Assembly (NCBI GenBank): GCA_026182355.1
Contig: JAPFBL010000047.1
Location: forward strand, 992,001-1,056,000
Reading direction: 5' to 3'
Length of the DNA stretch: 64,000 nucleotides
Source of the DNA: Hermatobates lingyangjiaoensis
Lineage: Eukaryota > Arthropoda > Insecta > Hemiptera > Hermatobatidae
Below the pieces are notes generated by a model that saw only the letters and a program-made list of their open reading frames with translations, made no database searches and was not told the origin of the DNA. Positions 35,174 through 46,289 of this stretch are shown here, in pieces. Position numbers and translations under genes: made by a program. Numbering within the stretch: position 1 is the stretch's first letter; every line of letters begins with the position of its first letter.

Positions 35174-35795
35174 ATGAATAAAAATTATAGATTAATCAGT
35201 TTCGATGTGAAGTCCCCTTTTACCAATGTACCTGTAACTGATCTTTTGAGCTTACTCCAGGAGGCATTAATTAATTATTCCCTTTCCCTTGCATCTAACA
35301 GTATAATAGTAGAGTTAATTAAGTTATGTGTAGAAGATTGCCATTTTCAGTTTGAAAATAATTTTTATATACAATAATTTGGGCTTGCAATGGGTAACTG
35401 CTTATCCCTCCTCCAAAGTAATTTATACATGGAATTCTTTGAAAGTAAAATGTTAAGCTCAATATTGCCTAGACATGTTAAATGATATATATGTTGACGA
35501 TTTACTATTCATCTGTCCTAATTCTATAAATAAAGATGCTTTCCTAATAAAATTAAATTCATTACTGCCGACAATCAAATTCCCAATTGAAGAAGAAGTA
35601 ACTGGTAATTTGCCCTTCTTAGATGTCCTGACCTTAGGTTACCTAAAGAGTTAGACTTTTAGGTATATAGAAAACCTAACAATGTACTTGCATAAGTTCA
35701 CTTTTATTCTTCCCATCCAAAAAATGTTAAAATTTCTGTTTTTAGAAATATGTTTTTGAGGGCGTTAAGAGTCTCGATTTGTTCTTAAGGACATT
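35174..35795 (+). pseudogene. Penelope-like reverse transcriptase relic
   Basis: A decayed PLE reverse transcriptase readable across several frames. An open frame of 67 codons (35174-35377) has YRLISFDVKSPFTNVPVTDL, the PLE palm motif (SFDV.SLFTNVP) with its first catalytic Asp. After a stop the same frame gives FGLAMGNCLSLLQSNLYMEF, then SILPRHVK. A frameshift near 35480 leads to IYVDDLLFICPN, the YVDD catalytic motif, and GNLPFLDVLTLG. Further on, VYRKPNNVLA and HPKNVKISVFRN match the PLE segment ahead of the thumb. At least one stop codon and two frame changes make it inactive. No GIY-YIG domain follows; a minisatellite and AT-rich DNA do. Confidence 0.88.
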
Positions 35796-36387
35796 AGTGA
35801 TATTTTATTTCTATAACTCCACAAATGTGAGTAACTATTGTCAGTCAACTGAATAAAAAGCATCAATTTCAAACTGTTTTAGTTGATTTAACATTGAATG
35901 GCTTCTATGTGTAATAGCTCTGACATTTCTCTGATTTTGTGAATTTCTTTCTCTTATTTTATAAGTCGTCTTGTGTTGCTTGTTTTCTTGCATTTTTGTT
36001 CAAATAGGCATTTAGATCCCGGTGTACCTTGACCTCCCTAACCATAACGCCTTTCTTGCGTTAATTCTTCTACATTCCTGTGCTGTTGAGCATTTTGTTC
36101 TCTTGTATTATCATGCCTCTCTTGTGTTTGAGTTGTCTGGAATGTCTTTAACGGTTAGGAGTTTCTCCTTCCTATTCCTTGCTCCTGTGTACTGTTAAGT
36201 CTTTCTATCTTCTCCTGATGACGGAGCATTCTCTCTTGATGCTTCACGGTGTATTTTTTTTCTATTATTAAGAATGACAGTTGAAATTTGCTACTTTCCA
36301 ACACTGATACAAACAAATACCATTCTATTTTATTTAGTTTTCCTCCATACAAAAACCAATTGCAATATAGTATTGGTAAATTGCAAA

Positions 36388-36715
36388 CCTGATACTGTAA
36401 AAGATAATTCAATTTTCTATTCATAAAAGGGTTTTGGATCAAACATAACCATTTTACTGTGTAATTGAAATTTGAGAGCTCCCAATGATTATCATAAATC
36501 TGGTGCTGTTAAAAAATAATTTAATTTTGTATTTATAAAAGTGTTCCGGATCAAACATTATCATTTTACTATGTAATTGAAATTTGAGAGTATCGAGTGA
36601 TTGTGATGAACCTGGTACTGTTAAAAAATAATTTAATTTTCTATTTATAAAAGAGTTTTGACTAAATACGATCATTTTATTGTGTAATTGAAATTTGAGA
36701 GATCACAGTAATATT
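36388..36715. repeat. 111-bp minisatellite, about three units
   Basis: The anchor GTAATTGAAATTTGAGAG lies at about 36460, 36572 and 36684, a period of 111-112 bp. Units share ACTGTTAAAAAATAATTTAA and TATTTATAAAAG. The first unit (from 36388) is more diverged. Confidence 0.85.
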
Positions 36716-37690
36716 TGTTTGAATACGACACCAGTCGCGTTATTTGATTCATCACACTGAATCAACTCTATTCAGAGTTCCAGAGAACTGTGTATCAGAG
36801 ACTCTGGTGACTCAGCCAACTAACAATATATTGCATTTTACTTATAACATAGTGGAAAAGCATATTAAAGGAATGTTTATACAAAAAATTGTAGCCGTGT
36901 ACGTTCATTATTTGACCTGTTAGATTGATTGAAAAACTCATCTCACCTTTTGTACAAACCCAACAATAAATTATTCCTGTTCATCAAAATTTACCTGCAA
37001 TTCTTTTTTAAAATGCTGTTAGATCTCGTAATATCACCATTGATAAAATAATCAAATGCTTTTAACAACTCAAGTGTATACAATTGCGTCGTTTTGTGCT
37101 GGTCAGAGTGAGTAAATTATAAGCAATAAGAGGGTTCGTTCGTGTTGACGTATTTAAATTATAGTTTCAACCCTATTATCCAAATAATAATTATATTTCT
37201 TTTCATTTATCTTTTAAATAATAGTACTATATTTGAATGACTTCACTTTTTAAACGGCACATCTCGCAATAAACTTCATCCCATTCAAAAAAAATATTAT
37301 CTCTGTCTCTGTATTGTACATTATACATTTGTATTACAGTAAATTATATATGTTAGGTATTCAATAAATAATTTTTATTTGTTTTGGAAACATGATTACG
37401 TATTATTTAAAATATTACACAGTGAGTGGAATGAATAACGAAAGAAACCTAATATAATTATTAAGTTTAATATATTACATTATTAATATAATATATTAGG
37501 CTTCACCAGTGGTTAATAAATCGTTACCAGACTTATGCTTCAGTAGTAAGTTTCTTATTTCTAAACAAGCACGTAGAACGAAATAAAAGCTAGAAGTGTT
37601 GTCATATTGAACATGTTTTGATAACTTAATACATGTTTTCATAAGCAGTGATTTGTCTTCCTAAGAAAGCTGCTGGCAGTATTTTGAAAT
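36716..37690. other. Non-coding intron DNA
   Basis: AT-rich, with no gene seen. Confidence 0.4.
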
Positions 37691-37692
37691 TT

Positions 37693-37880
37693 ATGTTAGG
37701 TTAGGTTACAGTGGCAGTCCTGCACAAGTGGGCATACACAGGTCGGACATTGGCCCTTTCTGATACCACACAAAGGACACTTCATTCTACATTGGTAGTC
37801 TTAAATTTTGCGTAACTTAAGTGTGTTTACAGTAGGGATCATTAACGAGTACCTGACATCATACAGGCTCGGGACCAGTT
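37693..37880 (-). mobile_element. tRNA-derived SINE, 5'-truncated
   Basis: Tail GTTAGGTTAGGTTACAGTGG on the plus strand, then the SINE body to GTACCTGACATCATACAGGC and CTCGGGACC. The tRNA-like head is missing, as expected of incomplete reverse transcription. Confidence 0.8.
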
Positions 37881-38047
37881 TGAACATTTCAGGATTCTTT
37901 CAATTATTGCTTTTATAGCTTCCAAGATAATATGCGTATTATTCCAAGATAATGTAACTTAGGAGAAAAAAAATGTCTAAAAACACATTTTAGTAAAAAT
38001 TAAGTAACTTTCCCATCAAACATAACTACCCCTAAACAATTGGGTTC

Positions 38048-38569
38048 ATCTACACCTGAGGTGTCAAACTCATTTCGGTCTGGGGGCCGAATACAGCTTA
38101 AAATGATCTCAAGCGGGCCATAACAGTAAGCTAATTGCAAAATTACTAAAAAAATAGCAATAATTCCACCTTTTTCTTTGTATTAGTCATAATTCTAAAA
38201 ATTAGTACAAAGAAGAATAAGTCAGTTATAAAAATCTTTATTAAAATCCGACACTTTTATTCTTTTTGACAGGGATATTTCACTGTTTAAGGTGCGAGTA
38301 CAGGGGAAAAGTGGATAATGCGCCAACAGACGTTCGATGCTACCACATCCTTGAGTTTGTTTCGTCTAAGCGTTCCTTTCATGTTCTCTGCGCCCCTAAA
38401 ACACTTTGCCCCTAGCGAATAATATATGAACGACAGGTTTTTAAGGAAAATAGTGTAAACTGATTCTTTTTGTTATATAATAATGCAGATTTATCTCCCA
38501 GGCCGGACCGAACCCTCAGGTGGGCCGGATCTGGCCCGCGGCCTTATGTTTAATACCCCTAATCTATTT
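38048..38569. mobile_element. hAT-type MITE
   Basis: The element spans 38056-38561. The left end is CTGAGGTGTCAAACTCATTT and the right end ATGTTTAATACCCCTA, decayed forms of the known hAT terminal repeat CAGGGGTGTCAAACTCAT. GGGGGCCGAATACAGC and GGGCCGGATCTGGCCCGCGG near the ends are also characteristic. The 8-bp flanks ATCTACAC and ATCTATTT agree at five positions, fitting an old 8-bp target duplication. There is no transposase. Confidence 0.8.
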
Positions 38570-38574
38570 TTGTG

Positions 38575-38775
38575 TGAGATAACAATCCGATATCAATGAT
38601 TGTGGATTGTAGCGTGTACACAAGTTTTTGGATACACATCCACCCACGCACCAACCCAAAACACACAGACAGCATCGAAAAAAAATCATAAAACGCCTTT
38701 GGGGACCTTAAGATATGTAAATACGTCAAAATCTCTACATTGAATTTTGTCATAATCACTACACTTTATTTCCTT
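38575..38775 (-). repeat. Interspersed repeat B, 5' fragment (inverted)
   Basis: The reverse complement matches 1300-1490 of copy 1: AGTGATTATGACAAAATTC, GGTCCCCAAAGGCGTTTT and the GGGTTGGTGCGTGGGTGG tract. It lies six bases from the hAT MITE flank. Confidence 0.65.
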
Positions 38776-41290
38776 ATTGTATATTTATTTCCTTATTACG
38801 TTTAAAACAGGATTAAAATTGTATTTCAAATACATCTTGATGTATGAGCCCAGTGATGAAACAATCCTCTAGTTTCTCATAATTTACTGGCAATGTCCTA
38901 CACAAAACCATACAATTGTTTGCAGTTGAGTTTATAAAATTAATTGCTTTTTTTATAAATGGTGTAATACGAGATTAATTAAAAGTACATTTCAAAAAAA
39001 ATACAGATAAGTTATGATTAACAGGAATAACGTGTAACAGAGGTGTGTAGTATAAAAGTTAAAGTGAGTTTGATTTAGTCGAGCAACTACTTTTTATGGT
39101 TAACGTCTGTAGCGACCTTTGCCCCGTTCTGTTTATAACAAAGTTTCTGTTATTTATAGTAATAGTGATAGTCCTGACTATGCTATTTTAGATTATCATT
39201 TGCCTTTATTTGAGGTTAGAGTTTTGAGTAATCCAATCAGCGACCAACGACTCTTTCTGCAGAGCGTAGAGACCGTTGTGGTGAGCAGTTCCAGATTCAG
39301 GGCATACTACTCCTGAATTTCTATACTATCTGTTATTCTAGAGAGTCAAAAAGTAAAAGTTTGTAGCGCTTAGTTTAGTTTACCAGTGTACATTATTTTG
39401 TGTCGTTTCGTCTTAAATACGTCTCATCGAGTCGTAAATGAGATGCTGGTCCAGAAAGGGTTTGATTTTGTACTTAAGCAACTGCTTTTGATATAGAAAT
39501 GATTAGAGAATTCTTAAAGATAATTGGTCATCAGTCTATTGATAATTGATCCAATGGGTTTGAAATTCGTCCCTCCTTCAGCAGAAATTCTTTGTTACAG
39601 GGAACGTTAACAGCTAGTTAGCTATTGATCTGCCTTTCTGCCTAACTGAACAAAAAATATTTCTTTCTATATTTATTTATACCTACTGTAGATATCAATA
39701 AAAGCGGCTGCGTTATTTAATTTACATCCTTTATATAAATTTGTAGAGTAATCCGTTTTCATTTTGCTAATCATCTGTATTACCAGACAGAACATAGTTT
39801 CATAGGATCTTACTACTACTACTTATACTTACTTACTACTACTTATAGACTCTCTCTACACTAGGGGTCATCCAGGCATTTCATTTGTTTAACTGCACAT
39901 CAAGCATGTAATGTATGTTTTTATTCAAGCCTACAGCCATTCATAACTTACCATCATCATTGTCTAAATATGTTATTGTTCTTTCCCGCATTTCCTAGGG
40001 TAGACAGTCAGCTGTTTAGATCTGTTCCGCAAACCCAGAAATGCCTGTATGTATTCATGGAGAGTCAAATTCAGCAATGTTACCCAGCCACTAACAATTT
40101 CCACCTTTAAACTAAATTTCATCCATTATTTTTTAATATCTAGTAACATTGTTTCTTGGAGTTATTAAAATTATATTAACCGTAAATTAATTTACCTCTT
40201 CTCTCCTCCACCCTTTCACTTCCACTGTTTTCAGCAACGCCCACATCCCTTCTTTCATAAAACTACCCCATTATGAACCTATTTTTCTGAAAATAAAGAA
40301 AGCCCGTTGAATGATATAATAACTACGAGAAATACAGCCTTCGCTTTTTATGACTTTCTTTATATCAATTTTGATCTTTTATTCACTAGTAAAGTTTAAA
40401 CCCTCTTCTAATTTCCTGGTACTTCCTGGAATTGCGTTTCTGTGAATAATCTGTTCAATGAGGTATAATGGAGCTATTTATGTTCTACTCTCCTTTGCGA
40501 AGCTTAAATTTTGCATGATTGGCTACAAACATTCCTCTGCGCTTATTACCATCCACTACGACAATTCTGATCATTCTTTCATGCCCTGCTTTAAATTAAA
40601 TACCGTTGATTAAACTGGCGTTAATAAAAGTTGTTTAACCCTGAAAATATCTAAAATGTATTTAGTTAATTAAAGTCCTTATTGCATCATCTTTAAGTAT
40701 GAATTTCTCTATTTCATATACATTTATATTGTTATACAAAATTTGATTTGATATTGAATTTCATTAATAATTTTAATTAACAGTTATTTTTCATAGTATT
40801 AGTAGTTTTCGAAGTATTCGTGTCACTGATTTATATATTCATTATTTTTTTTCATTCTCGGTTGTGTCTCAAACGTGACGGTGTTTGGACTCACGTGTAA
40901 CAAGGGAGTATTCTAGGCGGAGGCTAAAGTTTCTCATATAACTACCCGCTTTACACAAAATTACTCTCCTGAAATATATTTGTACATATCAATTTTCTCT
41001 TGTACTTTTCTATGAATTAAAAATGCTGTTGAAAATATCTATAATAGTAAATGTTTGCTCCTCTACATCCTTTTATGAATAAAAAAAATATATCTGCAAC
41101 ATTAGTTCCAAATTTTTACAATAATTTGTGATTCCTTGAAAGTAAAATTAATAGTAAATTCCTTAATAGAAACAATTAAACAGTTAAATTAAGTAATACA
41201 TTTGAGGGAAAATTTGAACGATGATTGGTTCCTAAACTGTTCAACTACCAAGGAAGTTAATATATGATTTTTGTGAAACTCTTAAATTAA
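38776..41290. other. Non-coding intron DNA
   Basis: No exon or recognised element. 39080-39330 is slightly GC-richer with a 65-codon frame (PRSVYNKVSVIYSNSDSPDY) without family features. Confidence 0.4.
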
Positions 41291-41292
41291 CA

Positions 41293-41530
41293 CGGGGGTC
41301 AGGTAGCTCAGTGCAACATGCTTCTGTCTGAACTGGTAGGACAATACACATTCAATACACTCTCTGACCCTTGTTTATTCACGCGGGCGGTGTATAAATC
41401 TAAGTACATTGACCTTTGAAGAGGATGATAAGCTGTCGGTATGCAAAATTTAGGACTCCCAATATAGAAATCAGTCTTTTTTTGAGTGGTATCACAAAAG
41501 GGGCAATGTTAGCTCTAGGTGCGTTATGGT
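41293..41530 (+). mobile_element. tRNA-derived SINE, internally deleted
   Basis: Head CGGGGGTCAGGTAGCTCAGT and body TTATTCACGCGGGCGGTGTA, then a jump from GATAAGCTGTCGGT to GCAAAATTTAGGACTCCCA, so about 70 bp are missing. The B box is degraded. Confidence 0.75.
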
Positions 41531-41735
41531 GTTAGTCCTTAATATATGTTATCAGTTATTGGACTGTGTTATTGCCTCCAGTATGTCCCTAGGAAATTTA
41601 TTATCTTCATTGACTTTGAAGCATAGAAAAGTGATTAGAAAAAATGAACAATTGCCAAAAAAATCGTGAATGCAGAATCTGCTCTACTATTAACAGTACA
41701 TGCTTAGATGAAGACCTGCTGCCAGTTTATACAAA

Positions 41736-41736
<1 letters not shown>

Positions 41737-41782
<46 letters not shown>
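41737..41782. repeat. (TA)n microsatellite
   Basis: Long TA tract followed by TA-rich imperfect sequence to about 41803. Confidence 0.95.
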
Positions 41783-41783
<1 letters not shown>

Positions 41784-42469
41784 AATAAATATATATTATA
41801 TAAAGTGAACCGCAGTCTCGGCATTCATGATTTTCAGACTGAGAGATTCGATTCTAAGAACTAACTTACTTTATCTTTATTAATATTTATAACATAATAA
41901 TCTATTTGTGCTCTTGATCTTTCAGCTCTTTTATTCTGTTTGTTTCTTGTTCTTTAATTATATTTTATTTTTTTTTTAATCTTTATTGATCTATTTGTAC
42001 TATTGACCTTTCAACTCTTTTATTTTAACTGCTTTGTTTCGTGTTCTTTATTGACGTTGTCTGTTCTTTTCTGTGTGCTAATGTTTATATATATATAAAT
42101 ATATTAATAATAATATATAATAAACAAGATTCAACATAAACACGTGAAAACAAGCTAGTATCCACCAAATGTAATTCCAAAATGTAAGGAAATCATGACG
42201 GTGGCTCACTTAATTGAAGTAATGTCCACTAATTAGATTTACAATTTGTAATTTATTGGATGTCTGCAGGCATACCATCAATAATTAATAATATTCACTA
42301 AGCCCTGATATTATAATATTCCAACGTATAGTCCATCATTCCTGAAGGAAATACAATTTATATAATAAAATATGAGGAACTAAAGAACTGAACAATAATG
42401 AATGACAGTGCTAATGTCCAAGTATGACGATGTAATTTATCTAAGGCCTATAATAAGGTAAAAAATAAT

Positions 42470-42575
42470 TACAACAATCTTTATATGATCTTAACCACAA
42501 TATGCAAAGAGAAAAAAAGACTAAGATATTCCCACCGCAACATATGATCTTCGTCAGAGTCAAAAATCCAACTGA
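42470..42575 (-). repeat. Decayed unit of the AAGATCTTAGTC family
   Basis: Minus-strand GACTCTGACGA, A, then GATCATATGTTGCGGT and GGGAATATCTTAGTC. The stem and GAAA box have changed. The outer AACCACAATATGCAAAGAG part agrees with 48385 and 55905. Confidence 0.5.
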
Positions 42576-42993
42576 ATTATTCATTTAGTTATTACTTTAA
42601 TTTATATTTTTAAAATTTTTTGTTATATTTTATTTTATTAATTTATCAATTACCAGTTCAATTAATAATTATATTAATAATGATTTTCCCAATGTTGTTC
42701 TTCTTCAGCTATTCCTCTATTACTATTACCATACTTTTTTTGTTTTCGTTGTGATAAGCTTGCACATATTCTTTGAAGTTGTCCAGTCTGGCTTTCGTAT
42801 TCTCGCCGCTTAACTTCTTTTCTTAAGGGCCACTATTAAAAGGGTCAAAATATTGAATTTGATCCTCGAATCTGTTTTATTTGTGTTTCTTTATGTTTTC
42901 AATATAAAAAAGAGAAAAAAAAATAAAACTCATAATAAAATTTAAATTAAAATTATTTTAAAAATAACTGTAATATAACATGAATATTATTAC

Positions 42994-43176
42994 CTGACTG
43001 CGTCTTGTTGCTGCTCGGAGCTCTCACGGAGCTGGATGAAACTGGGAAGATCACCAAACTCTGAATACTCCTGGAGCACGCACAGAGGCTCCTCTTGACT
43101 ACAGATGCCTACCACTCTGGCTAGATTGATATCCCGAAGGCTGCCTAACCAACCTGTCTCTCGGGCGAATTCTTTC
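42994..43176 (-). CDS. Ddr: DDR exon: kinase alpha-C to hinge region
   Basis: This 183-bp exon lies between the acceptor TTTAACAG (43177) and the donor GTAATA (42993). The protein reads KKEFARETGWLGSLRDINLA, then RVVGICSQEEPLCVLQEYSE, then FGDLPSFIQLRE. KEFARE holds the expected alpha-C glutamate. VVGIC, EPLC and QEYSEFGDL match the beta4-beta5, gatekeeper and hinge segments of receptor tyrosine kinases (vertebrate DDR: LLGVC..DDPLCMITEYMENGDL). The exon ends two bases into a codon, which the HRD exon completes almost 30 kb away. An internal ATG in the upstream intron makes the raw open frame look longer than the exon. Confidence 0.93.
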
Positions 43177-43534
43177 CTGTTAAACATATCACATGAAAAC
43201 TTTAATCATGCTCTGTAGCATCTGAAACCAATGAACAGGTGATTTAATCACGATGTTAAACAAAGACGGCTACACTATATGAGAAGCACAAATGACATTG
43301 CTAAAAAAAAAAACAAAACAGAAATTAGTAAGGTCTGATAAGGGATACTTTGATATGAAGAATTTGGCATTTTTCATCAAACAACTGAATTTTTTTGTGT
43401 AAGTCATAAATTCTAACCCGGTTTCCAACTGTACAATTTTATGCACGACTTTCTTCACTAAGTGACCTCACACCAATATTTTACAACTATTCTCTTAATA
43501 TTTAGAAAATAAATAATTATATTATATGAGACAG

Positions 43535-43692
43535 TAATGTGCAAACGGTTTCCGTGTCGGGTATTGCCAGGAAATAGGATGTGGTTTTTTAGTGGGTCGG
43601 GACCCCCAACCCCACATACCCTGAGCAAGACGTCTTGCTAAGGGATCTGATGAACAGATTTTTCCACATCCTACGACGAAAAAAAAAAAATT
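43535..43692 (+). mobile_element. Probable 5'-truncated LINE 3' end with poly(A)
   Basis: A GC-rich 145-bp block (AGGATGTGGTTTTTTAGTGG, GTCGGGACCCCCAACCCC, CACATCCTACGACG) ends in an A run of 12. GGTTTTTTAGTGGGT followed by a C-rich complement is typical of R1/I-type LINE 3' UTRs in insects. There is no coding sequence. It lies in the intron between two DDR kinase exons. Confidence 0.45.
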
Positions 43693-43948
43693 ATATGAGG
43701 CACATTTTTATGTTTTCTTAAATAAGTGTATCCCCATAAGGCAAATGTCTACCTCGTCTTCTGGGAATGGTTGTTTACCAGACTCAACTTTAAATGTTAG
43801 CTATTTTTCTTCTTGTATAGTTTTTGTAATTCTAATATTTTTAATTTTATAATTTTTTTTAGTTTCTCCTATCTTCTTTATATCTAGTTGCTCCATAACT
43901 CTGTATACGTGGTTCTGTGAATTGATGATCCTCAGTGTGCTCATTTCG

Positions 43949-43979
43949 TCATGATGGCGACAGTTGTCGAAACATCGGA
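43949..43979 (+). ncRNA. Hammerhead-like motif, single
   Basis: TCATGATGG, C, stem GAC-AGTT-GTC, GAAACATCGGATTGAATTTA. The first box is altered (ATGATGG for CTGATGA) but stem and GAAA are intact. No inverted partner was seen. Confidence 0.35.
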
Positions 43980-44466
43980 TTGAATTTACGTTTTTCCTCT
44001 CATATTTTATTTCTGTGAATTATTTTAGTACCATGAATCTTTTCATATGTTAATATATATTTTTCTATTTATGCAATAAAGTCAACTGCACTGACTTATT
44101 TTAATGTTCGTACTCAATTCTCTTTTTTTTTGGAACTATCCATTATTACATATGTCTGCATTATTATATTTCTGTTCGTGCATACGTTTTTCCGGAAAGT
44201 GTGAAAAATTTTTCTTTTATCTTTACCAGTTTAGTTTATGTTTGATAACTGCAATTACTGGTGCAATTGATCAATCAACACTGTGTTGATGAAAACATAA
44301 TTACATTTTTTTTTTTAATAGTAGCAAATGATGTATTGCAATAAATTTTCGTTACTGATTTCCTCAACAGTTTTTCCTTTTCATTCTCGACTTCTATATT
44401 CATGAAACGTTGTGAAACGACACAATACATTGATACACGTGTCATAAGCAAAAAAGGAACACTTAC

Positions 44467-44576
44467 TTGATACTTTCTGAGCATCCCCTCCAAAGTGACT
44501 TAACAATAACATGTTTCTTTTGATATGACGTAACTCCACTGTACTCTGGAATACCTTCTGTTTCACATAAATGAAC
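44467..44576 (-). CDS. Ddr: DDR exon: kinase beta2-beta3 with the ATP-binding lysine
   Basis: This 110-bp exon lies between the acceptor TTTTCAG (44577) and the donor GTAAGT (44466). It begins VHLCETEGIPEY. VHLCE directly after the P-loop is a DDR hallmark. It continues to KKHVIVKSLWRGCSESI. The K of VIVK is in the place of the beta3 lysine (VAVK in vertebrate DDRs) that contacts ATP phosphates. The exon ends two bases into a codon and the next exon supplies the third, giving K. The beta2-beta3 linker is shorter than in vertebrate DDR1/2. Confidence 0.9.
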
Positions 44577-44659
44577 CTGAAAAGAAATGAAAGGCATTTT
44601 ATTATTGATATAATATTTCAATTAATGAAATTTGTATATTAGCATATATCTATTTATAC

Positions 44660-44809
44660 CATGCCGAAATTGCCTTCTCCCATCTTTTCAACGACTCTAA
44701 GGCGATGCCTTGAAAACTCCATGAGATTGGGTCTTTCTTCTGGATTCCCGTCTGGTAGTTTGAAGGGAGTAATTCTGCCTGGAGTTAGGTGCTGCTCTCT
44801 TCTTTCAGT
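44660..44809 (-). CDS. Ddr: DDR exon: start of kinase domain, glycine-rich loop
   Basis: This exon is exactly 50 codons in phase 0, from the acceptor CACAG (44811-44810) to the donor GTATAA (44659). It reads TERREQHLTP, then PEERPNLMEFSRHRLRVVEK, then MGEGNFGM, and the next exon supplies V. This matches the DDR kinase start, where vertebrate proteins have (P/V)xFPRSRLRFKEKLGEGQFGEV. GEGNFG is the ATP-binding P-loop (GxGxFG). The intron on the 3' side is only 83 bp, the shortest in the gene as seen. An in-frame ATG in the upstream intron is not the start of the exon; the phase join with TDIVK upstream decides the boundary. Confidence 0.92.
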
Positions 44810-46062
44810 CTGTGAACACAAAACTCTTGTAAACACACCTGTATTCTAAGGGCTGACATATTTTGCCATTATTCATATATTTTTAATTAAAAAGTAAATA
44901 TAAAACGATTTTTATCATTTTTTTTTAAATGGTGCATAAATTTAATATTATTATTTATATGTGCTAATAAATGTTTAGTTTGCAATTAAAGAAAAAGTAA
45001 GTAACATATAACCAGCAGTGTGGAGATATTATTTTTACAGAAGCGTCCCAACATGGTAGTCACATTCTTTCATCCTTTGTTTTTAATATTCCTTTAAAAT
45101 AGGATTAGTTAGCAGTTTAATTAATTAACAAGTTAACATTCCAGATTTAATATTTTTAATTTTTTTTTGAAGTCTTCTTATTTTATAACCCCCGAAAAAT
45201 ACTCAATTATTTATACGAAACAAGAAAACATCAATGAATAGGTGGTATATGTTATAAATTCTGACAGAAATTGCGTTTACTTGGTAATTTCTGACAAGCG
45301 TTACTAAATAATACCCATATGTAAATGTGTCTAAACATTTGAATGTACCTCCCAAATATTGAAATCTTATTTTGTTTGAATATTTCATTACGCATATCAG
45401 TACCAATAATAATATTTCATAATATATAAGAAGTTAATGATGTTTAAGAAATTTACTGATTTGCTTTCTTTCTTTTAATGTTTATATAGAATTGAAAATG
45501 TAGATTAAGAATCATCTTAAGGAGTCAGATGAATCACCTAAATATAATTCAGTCTGCATGAATTTTAGATAATATTCCTCGACTTAATAATTTATTACAT
45601 AAGAAGCAGCTGTGAAAGAAATTAACACCATTGATATATATTCATAAATACTTAAAGATTTTGAGAAGATGAAAGATAAATGAAGAATTATTATTGCATT
45701 TTACATAAAACTGAATTCGTTTTCAATGTGACAATATTTCCAAAGTATTTAAATTAGGGATTCACTTAAGTCGGAAAAAATTGGTTCCTGGCATCAGAAA
45801 ATAGGATGGAAAAAATATAATTTAATATCTGTTAACCTATCAGTGTTGAGAAAATACCGTCTTATTAAATCAAAGAGCTCCTGCTGGTCTAATTTTATAA
45901 GCGCGAAATCAGTTGTAATATTTCTTTTTTTTAATAAAAATAACCAACTAATTATTTATTTCTATTTAATATGTAAACATTCTCGTGATATTTGTGAAAC
46001 ACTTCTGGGACTATTGTGGGACGACATAAGGTTAGATAGCATTAGATTAGGACATTAGTCAC
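44810..46062. other. DDR intron, AT-rich
   Basis: 1.25-kb intron between the PPxY/YAATDIV exon and the P-loop exon. No recognisable element; several short AT-rich frames only. Confidence 0.5.
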
Positions 46063-46289
46063 CTTGACGATGTCTGTAGCAGCATAATAGTTTTCAATTT
46101 TGTTGTTATTTGAAAGGGACTTGGTTAGAGAAGTGTAGACAGCCGTCTCCTGGTAGGGCGGCGGTCTTGTCGATGGAGGCAGTGGAGGCGTCAGTGTGTA
46201 CAAGGAGGGTGAGGAGAACTTGACGTCCTCTTGGAAAGTGTTGACATTACTGAAGTCCAGCGATCTGCACAGTCCTGCTAACAAACTTC
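46063..46289 (-). CDS. Ddr: DDR exon: second half of juxtamembrane region with PPxY and YAATDIV
   Basis: This 227-bp exon ends in phase 0 at the donor GTGACT (46062). It encodes a Ser/Pro/Tyr-rich cytosolic segment with SLYTLTPPLPPSTRPPPYQE, then IENYYAATDIVK. PPPY is a PPxY motif, the class-I WW-domain ligand; human DDR1 also carries PPxY in this region. YAATDIV aligns with the YAEADIV of vertebrate DDR1 just upstream of the kinase, which supports family assignment. Two in-frame acceptors are possible: the first AG puts the start at 46289, the second at 46274 (five residues shorter). I list the first. The juxtamembrane region across this and the previous exon is about 210 residues, long for receptor tyrosine kinases but normal for DDRs. 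Confidence 0.85.

Noticed and set aside
44275..44493. 72-codon frame overlapping the DDR beta2-beta3 exon (MEGMLRKYQV)
   Set aside because: It reads the end of the exon in a different frame and runs into the intron; the exon frame with VHLCE and VIVK is the real one.
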